Assembly: GCF_016405965.1 (NCBI RefSeq)
Contig: NZ_JAEFCD010000006.1
Span: 104,478-168,477 of the forward strand
Direction of reading: 5' to 3'
DNA length: 64,000 nucleotides
Origin: Alteromonas sp. IB21
GTDB lineage: Bacteria > Pseudomonadota > Gammaproteobacteria > Enterobacterales > Alteromonadaceae
Below the pieces are notes generated by a model that worked only from the letters and a program-made list of their open reading frames with translations, searched no databases and was not told the DNA's origin. Position 1 is the first letter of the stretch. Every line of letters begins with the position of its first letter. Positions 59,571 to 64,000 of this stretch are shown here, one piece after another. A program made the translations under genes and the position numbers.

Positions 59571-60107
59571 TTATTCGCCTTCAAACTCACAAATAGAATA
59601 GCTTTCGATATCAAGCGTACTCAATTTTTTCTCACCGCCTAAATCAGGTAAGTTAATCACGAAACCTGCATGGTTAATTTCACCACCCAGCGAACGGATC
59701 AGCTTAGCTGAAGCGGCAATGGTTCCGCCAGTTGCAAGTAAATCATCGATAAGAAGTACTTTATCGCCTGGTTCAATGGCATCTTTATGGATTTCCAAAG
59801 TATCCATGCCGTATTCAAGCTCGTAGCTTTCACTTACAACTTCACGAGGAAGTTTGTTGGGTTTTCTCACTGGAACAAAACCAATGCCCATTTCGATGGC
59901 CAATGGCGCACCAAAAAGGAACCCACGCGCTTCAGTACCTGCAATCTTGGTAAATCCCATACCCTGATACTTTTCTACGAGTAACGAAATACAGCTACTG
60001 AACGCTTTGTGATCTTCTAAAACGCTAGTCACATCTCTAAATAAAATACCTGGCTTTGGATAGTCAGGTACGGTTTTCACAACTGATTTAATATATTCTG
60101 CAGTCAC
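59571..60107 (-). CDS. apt: Adenine phosphoribosyltransferase
   Basis: Purine salvage: adenine plus PRPP to AMP. 178 residues, with [40 protein letters not shown] and the PRPP motif [14 protein letters not shown]. Directly upstream of dnaX by 41 bases, as in E. coli. Confidence 0.96.
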   Translation of the reverse strand: MTAEYIKSVVKTVPDYPKPGILFRDVTSVLEDHKAFSSCISLLVEKYQGMGFTKIAGTEARGFLFGAPLAIEMGIGFVPVRKPNKLPREVVSESYELEYGMDTLEIHKDAIEPGDKVLLIDDLLATGGTIAASAKLIRSLGGEINHAGFVINLPDLGGEKKLSTLDIESYSICEFEGE

Positions 60108-60129
60108 AATTATGCCTTGAATGTCTGCG

Positions 60130-60252
60130 TTATAACCAGAAGGTGAACCAGCCGGCGATGATATGCATCAACGGGAACGCGATTAGAGTTACTAGCGATG
60201 CTAGAAAGTACCACTTGTTATAGACTTCTTTGAAATCTGAATTGTCAGCCAT
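60130..60252 (-). CDS. Small single-pass membrane protein, 40 residues
   Basis: A short frame starting [16 protein letters not shown] and followed by a hydrophobic helix ([18 protein letters not shown]) and a Trp/Phe-rich end. It lies 22 bases ahead of apt on the same strand, with AGG eight bases before the ATG. The polar N terminus followed by one clear transmembrane helix supports a real micro-protein. Function unknown. Confidence 0.6.
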   Translation of the reverse strand: MADNSDFKEVYNKWYFLASLVTLIAFPLMHIIAGWFTFWL

Positions 60253-60489
60253 TTGCACTACCTAAACAATTTTTGTGAACAAAAAAAATGGTGTTAAATG
60301 TTAATCGAAAGCACGCGTGATTGACAGCGCTAATGTGACTGATCGCTCACTTTCAATACAGTTCCTAGCGAAAGTTTAATATAAGCATAAGAAATAATAC
60401 TGAAACGCTATTGGCACCTTGCGTCAACGGAAGGTTTTATCGGATCTATGTTAACTTCAATAAGCTAGTCGTCTCAATAGAGGCAAAAT

Positions 60490-61254
60490 TTAGCTTATAG
60501 TAACTAAAATGCCTTTATTTAGCATGTCTGTAAGGGTTTGATTCATACCATTTACCAACACATCAGCGGGTATTTGAGGAATTTGCTGGGTTAGAGACTG
60601 AGAAAGTTGGTCTATTCTCAACCCATTCTCACTTTGCTCTAATGTATTCACTAAAATTGCGGTGACTGGATTTACATGGACAAACTGCACATCAAAATTG
60701 CGGTCTCTGTAAACCACATAAAATTGCTGCTCTTGCGCCGGTTGCACTGGAATATAGTCTTTACCTATTAAATGCACTTCATATTGGTACGCCGCCAAAG
60801 AGGCATAGGGAGACACACGAACACCGTTGACGGTTTGACCAGAAGTAAAAAATTCTAGGCCTTCTTCATTTTTTCTTATACTTACATCAAGCTCTAGCCA
60901 TTCATAATGTGCAAGTTCTGCTGCAAAAGCAGGTAGTGAAATATCGAAGACAGGCTCAGTTGAAAGATACTCTACAAACTCTTTACTGATCTCCGCAAAA
61001 TAGGGGGAACGGCATTCATGCTCAATAAAGAACTGACGCACAACGCTTTCCCATCCTTTTTCACCAAATTTCACCAATACAATTGATTTCAATACCGGAA
61101 ATCCTGTACTGATAAAATTATCAATATTGTTAAAAAATAATGACTGATAGATTTTCATCCGACGGATATGGTCTCCATCGGTGTCGTAAAATGTTCGCGG
61201 ATCTTTTATTGCGTTTACGAATGTATTTTGCGTTGCTTGAAATGATTGTGTCAC
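60490..61254 (-). CDS. bufC: DUF2063 partner protein of the MNIO enzyme (BufC/HvfC-type)
   Basis: 254 residues with the DUF2063 (putative DNA-binding domain) N terminus: FVNAIKDPRTF, RRMKIYQSLFFNNIDNFISTGFPVL and AAELAHYEWLELDVSI. In bufferin and HvfABC systems this protein delivers the precursor peptide to the MNIO enzyme. The GTG start overlaps the MNIO stop by four bases (GTGA), so the two are made together. Last gene of the operon. Confidence 0.88.
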   Translation of the reverse strand: MTQSFQATQNTFVNAIKDPRTFYDTDGDHIRRMKIYQSLFFNNIDNFISTGFPVLKSIVLVKFGEKGWESVVRQFFIEHECRSPYFAEISKEFVEYLSTEPVFDISLPAFAAELAHYEWLELDVSIRKNEEGLEFFTSGQTVNGVRVSPYASLAAYQYEVHLIGKDYIPVQPAQEQQFYVVYRDRNFDVQFVHVNPVTAILVNTLEQSENGLRIDQLSQSLTQQIPQIPADVLVNGMNQTLTDMLNKGILVTIS

Positions 61255-62102
61255 GCTACGCTTCCTTCAGCATCTAACCGATGTGTCTTTTCACATCGTG
61301 CTTGAATCTGTTTAATCTTCTTCACTTCTGCTAGCAATTCATTTAAAGGCGGAATATTGAAATCACGTTCGAGGAGAGTTGGAAATACGCCGTGTGTACG
61401 GTACGCGTGCTCCAGTAGCTTCCATACGGGTTCGATAACATCGGTTCCATGAGTATCTACTTTCAAGTCGTCGGCCTCATCATAGTGGCCAGCAATATGC
61501 CCGTAAACAATCTTGTCTGACGGTAAGCCGTTAATAAAGGACTCCGCGTCATATTTATGATTGATGCTGTTCACGTAAACATTATTTACGTCGAGAAGCA
61601 TAAGGCAGCCCGATTCTTTCAAGATACGCGAAGTAAATTCTAGCTCGTCCATCTCCTGTCCGGGCGCAATGTAATAAGATACATTCTCTAGAACCAATGG
61701 TCTTTCGATAATATCTTGCACTTGGGTTATACGAGACACCACATGATTTATTGCGCCTTCAGTAAAAGGAATTGGCATTAGATCGTACAAGTGACCATTA
61801 CCAGAACAGAAACTTAGATGTTCGCTGTATAGCGTAATGTCGTTTACATCCAAAAATCGCTTTACGGTTTTAACAAACTCGACATCCAGTTTATCGCTAC
61901 TACCAATAGACAGAGAGAGACCGTGAGTGGTAAAGGGAGCCTGCATAGACGCCTGCTGAAATTGTTCCTGGTACTTTCCACCAAGCGGGATCCAATTTTC
62001 TGGCGCAACTTCCCAGAAGTCGACCTCAGATGGCAATGTAGGGAGGAGTGCTTGCAGCATCTCTCGACGAAACCCTAAACCCGCGCCTTTGATCTGTCTC
62101 AT
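61251..62102 (-). CDS. bufB: MNIO (DUF692) multinuclear iron oxygenase, bufferin/HvfB-type
   Basis: 283-residue TIM-barrel enzyme that modifies cysteines of a RiPP precursor using two or three iron ions. Likely metal ligands appear in family order: PEN at 34-36, H60 in THGLSLS, E94-H95 in YSEHLSF, E139-N140 in VLENVSYY, D171-VNN, H202 and H206 in GHIAGH, D216 and H218 in VDTHG, and E245 in LLERD. Known relatives convert Cys to oxazolone/thioamide or thiooxazole. It follows the EGKCG precursor gene by 154 bases. Confidence 0.93.
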   Translation of the reverse strand: MRQIKGAGLGFRREMLQALLPTLPSEVDFWEVAPENWIPLGGKYQEQFQQASMQAPFTTHGLSLSIGSSDKLDVEFVKTVKRFLDVNDITLYSEHLSFCSGNGHLYDLMPIPFTEGAINHVVSRITQVQDIIERPLVLENVSYYIAPGQEMDELEFTSRILKESGCLMLLDVNNVYVNSINHKYDAESFINGLPSDKIVYGHIAGHYDEADDLKVDTHGTDVIEPVWKLLEHAYRTHGVFPTLLERDFNIPPLNELLAEVKKIKQIQARCEKTHRLDAEGSVA

Positions 62103-62157
62103 ATTTTCCCCTTTACCTACATGGGATTGCCAAGTAACAACCTACGCTGTCAGACAA

Positions 62158-62183
62158 GAATGGCCATCACTAGACGGCCATTC
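62158..62183. other. Hairpin between precursor and MNIO genes
   Basis: GAATGGCC (62158-62165) / GGCCATTC (62176-62183), ten-base loop. T-rich on the plus side only, so on the operon strand it is a weak terminator at best. It could limit transcription or protect the precursor mRNA, keeping peptide in excess over enzyme. Confidence 0.55.
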
Positions 62184-62256
62184 TTTTTCAATACAACATG
62201 CGTAGACGTTTCGTAGTCTTTCGCTTAGAGACTACACAATGTCATATCCCCATATG

Positions 62257-62610
62257 TTACATGCTACCGCATTTACCTTCTTTTGAAACTTTTTTGTCGC
62301 CGCCGCACTTACCTTCTTTTGCAGCCTTTTTGTCGCCTCCGCATTTACCTTCGCCACACTTGCCTTCTTTCGCAGCCTTTTTATCGCCGCCGCATTTGCC
62401 TTCGCCGCACTTACCTTCTTTTTCTGCTTTCTTGTCGCCGCCACATTTGCCTTCGCCGCACTTACCTTCAGCTGCAAACTGGCTGTAACCAGATTCTAGT
62501 GCCTGCATACCAAATGGATTTACGTCTGCAACCGCTACTGTTGACGCCAAAGAGCCAATGACAACTGCTCCTAAAGCTGTTGCTACTGATGATTTTTTGA
62601 TTTGTTTCAT
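62257..62610 (-). CDS. bufA: Bufferin/HvfA-like RiPP precursor with eight EGKCG motifs
   Basis: 117 residues. A Sec-type signal segment (about 1-28, TALGAVVIGSLASTVAVA) is followed by NPFGMQALESGYSQFA and a Lys/Gly-rich core. All eight cysteines (51, 56, 68, 73, 85, 90, 102, 114) sit in the motif EGKCG. In bufferins and HvfA the cysteines of EGKCG motifs are modified by the MNIO enzyme and the exported peptide sequesters copper. A longer frame starts at 62637, but the ATG at 62610 begins a proper signal peptide with GAGGGTATAACA ahead. Confidence 0.92.
   Translation of the reverse strand: MKQIKKSSVATALGAVVIGSLASTVAVADVNPFGMQALESGYSQFAAEGKCGEGKCGGDKKAEKEGKCGEGKCGGDKKAAKEGKCGEGKCGGDKKAAKEGKCGGDKKVSKEGKCGSM
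62260..62469 (-). repeat. Tandem repeats of the precursor core
   Basis: Three 17-residue (51-base) units EGKCGEGKCGGDKKAxK at residues 48-64, 65-81 and 82-98, then a shorter 12-residue unit with a single EGKCG, then a terminal EGKCGSM. The DNA copies are closely similar, implying recent duplication. Confidence 0.9.
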
Positions 62611-62645
62611 TGTTATACCCTCAATAAGATTAGACATATTTGACG

Positions 62646-62661
62646 CACAGTATGTACTGTG
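62646..62661. promoter_or_regulatory. Operator-like palindrome in the bufferin promoter region
   Basis: Perfect palindrome CACAGTATGTACTGTG, 36 bases ahead of the precursor start. A further half-site CTGTGCG lies at 62676-62682. On the minus strand a TTGACC is found at about 62686 and a weak TTACAC -10 overlaps the palindrome, which suggests repression at this site. Confidence 0.5.
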
Positions 62662-62821
62662 TAATGTAAAAGACCCTGTGCGGTCAAAGGATATTTCAAA
62701 AAAATTAACTTTTTTTAAACCTGAATAGTAAGCATATGAATTTTATAATCTTAATCAAGTAATTATTTGACGCTAATGAAAGCGAATACGGCAACAGAAC
62801 GTTGAATTAGGTAGCTACAAT

Positions 62822-63601
62822 TCATTGACTCTCACTATTTTTGGTCTGCATTTGCTCTATAACTGTTTGACTATAAGACAACGCGAATAACTTTGAGAGC
62901 TTATTCGCAAGCTCCTCTTTTTTTTCACTAGCGTTGGAGATTGCTAGAAAAGTCGGTATGTCTTTTCTCATAGAGACGGTTACGTCATCAATATTGTTTG
63001 AGTTACGTTTTATATGATATCGATAGGGCGCTTCGTATGTCGCCAGATGCGAAGTCCGTCCAAACTGAAAAAGCTGGATTGCATCAGAACTATTCGCCAT
63101 ATCAAAAAATGTGTAACCTTCACTTTCTAACACTTGTCTCATGCCTACGTAGTCATACCCTCTTATAGCCGCAACAGTCTTATTATTGTCGACGTGTAAA
63201 TTTGTCATTAGTACAATAGAAAGGTAGGTGAATGGTTTATCGATAAAGGTGACGGTATTTTCTAAAGCTTTCGTACCCTTAACGTTCACAGTAATATCAA
63301 CCTGCCCTGTTCTAATTCTCTCAAATAACCTAGCTGGCGGTGGACACTCAACTTCCACTTGATATCCAACCAGTTCGAGTATAGTTCTTGAAATAGTGAC
63401 TGCATCGCCGTAACAACCAAGGCTGTCGGTGCTCTTGACGACAAGAGGAGGGAACTCTACAACTCCAAGAACTACCTTGGTATTCTCATCAGTCAGTTTT
63501 GAAGGCTGGGCATACAACGGTGTATAGAGTAGCGTTAAGATTGCAATAACAAGGAATCTCAAAAGCAGCTCTCCTCTTTGCACATGTGGTGAACTTCGCA
63601 T
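62822..63601 (-). CDS. Periplasmic solute-binding protein family 3-like
   Basis: 259 residues. The signal peptide ends LYAQ near residue 32. The mature part has the SBP_bac_3 layout: VVLGVVEFPPLVV, CYGDAVTISRTILELVGYQVEVECPPPARLFERIRTGQVDITVNV, then AIRGYDYVGMRQVLESEGYTF. No permease or ATPase is nearby, so it is an orphan binding protein that may feed a receptor or signalling partner. Ligand unknown. Confidence 0.8.
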   Translation of the reverse strand: MRSSPHVQRGELLLRFLVIAILTLLYTPLYAQPSKLTDENTKVVLGVVEFPPLVVKSTDSLGCYGDAVTISRTILELVGYQVEVECPPPARLFERIRTGQVDITVNVKGTKALENTVTFIDKPFTYLSIVLMTNLHVDNNKTVAAIRGYDYVGMRQVLESEGYTFFDMANSSDAIQLFQFGRTSHLATYEAPYRYHIKRNSNNIDDVTVSMRKDIPTFLAISNASEKKEELANKLSKLFALSYSQTVIEQMQTKNSESQ

Positions 63602-63813
63602 TGTATAAATCTGCTAGCGACATCCGAAATTTAGTGGAATAAGTTTTTTTGATCAAATTACATTTCAAAATAGCGAGTATGAATTAGTTTACAGTTGCTC
63701 TTTGGCTGTCACCAAATATTGTATTTAGCGTACATTTTCAATTCATACCAACCCATTCTAAAACGCGAACTAATTTATTTAACCACTTCATCATACAATC
63801 ATAACGTTAAACG

Positions 63814-63930
63814 ATGACAACATTGACGGCAGATGACCTATACCGCTTATCAAAGAAAGAGAAAAACGCTAACAAACGTATTCGTTTGTTGGATGTTGCT
63901 ACGTATTTGGAATGTCACAACCGTGTTTAG
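63814..63930 (+). pseudogene. IS630-type transposase N-terminal fragment
   Basis: 38 codons encoding LYRLSKKEKNANKRIRLLDV then TYLECHNRV and a stop. This is the start of the helix-turn-helix of IS630-family transposases (typically KKEKNARxRIRLLAxAxxxEGxNR). The catalytic DDE part is missing after the stop, so it is a remnant. Confidence 0.72.
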
Positions 63931-63981
63931 GCAGCGCGACAATTAATACCAATTGCATTAATTAATTGACCAAATTTATCC

Positions 63982-64000
63982 ACTCTCTCCAACAGAGAGT
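63982..64000. repeat. Inverted repeat at the right window edge
   Basis: ACTCTCT (63982-63988) and AGAGAGT (63994-64000) around CCAAC. It lies downstream of the transposase fragment and may be cut by the window end, so its nature is open. Confidence 0.45.

Noticed and set aside
56126..60489. 4.5S (SRP) RNA or tRNA near dnaX
   Set aside because: No GGTCAGGTCCGGAAGGAAGC-like core on either strand in the gaps, and no cloverleaf was recognised.
62198..62488. Open frames opposite the bufferin gene, with repeats of the HLPSFAAFLSPP type
   Set aside because: They are reverse-strand or shifted readings of the precursor's repeated core; the EGKCG frame has signal peptide, ribosome site and operon context.

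Overview
The window looks like chromosome from a marine gammaproteobacterium of the Alteromonadaceae, most likely Alteromonas or a close relative. This rests on E. coli-like gene order in several blocks (rnd-fadD-slp-tsaB-yoaA; hisGDCBHAFI; apt-dnaX-ybaB-recR-htpG-adk), Alteromonadales-type TonB receptors, moderate GC by eye and many small lineage-specific proteins. No rRNA, tRNA, CRISPR array or intact insertion sequence was seen.

Layout. 1-11.3 kb (all minus): 3'-truncated outer-membrane barrel gene, ycgN, a fumarylacetoacetase-fold hydrolase, an MltB-like transglycosylase, ycgL, rnd, fadD, an alpha/beta hydrolase, an Slp lipoprotein, a small unknown, tsaB and a YoaA/DinG helicase. 11.4-24.5 kb: small single-gene units for metal export, a Rieske oxygenase, a periplasmic EF-hand protein, PAP2 phosphatase, GFA enzyme, GH13 amylase, TauE/SafE permease, DUF2244, SYLF lipoprotein, and a TonB receptor with a B3-like metallo-hydrolase behind a near-ideal Fur box. 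24.5-25.0 kb: a beheaded ParA remnant. 25.1-32.6 kb: complete histidine operon with a textbook leader peptide and attenuator. 32.6-45.6 kb: excalibur protein, FNT channel, chemoreceptor, M16 peptidase, a solitary signal peptidase I, a large TonB receptor, a bacteriocin-like Gly-leader peptide with a small membrane partner, MAPEG protein and adk. 45.9-60.3 kb: htpG, recR, ybaB, dnaX and apt, interrupted between ybaB and recR by about 7.5 kb carrying a bacteriophytochrome histidine kinase, a REC-PAS-GGDEF-EAL protein and unknown genes. 60.5-62.6 kb: a three-gene MNIO/bufferin (HvfABC-type) RiPP operon whose precursor carries eight EGKCG motifs. 62.8-64 kb: an orphan solute-binding protein and an IS630 transposase remnant.

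How it works together. The his operon encodes all ten activities and is probably controlled by ribosome stalling on five consecutive His codons. The phytochrome kinase and the c-di-GMP protein lie 4 bases apart and probably form a red-light-to-c-di-GMP pathway, although no heme oxygenase for the bilin is in the window. The bufferin operon probably makes a thiol-modified copper-sequestering peptide. The Fur-box unit ties a siderophore-type receptor to iron limitation.

The most unusual items are the bufferin operon with its operator-like palindrome, the light-sensing insertion in the dnaX-recR neighbourhood, and the putative bacteriocin/immunity pair.
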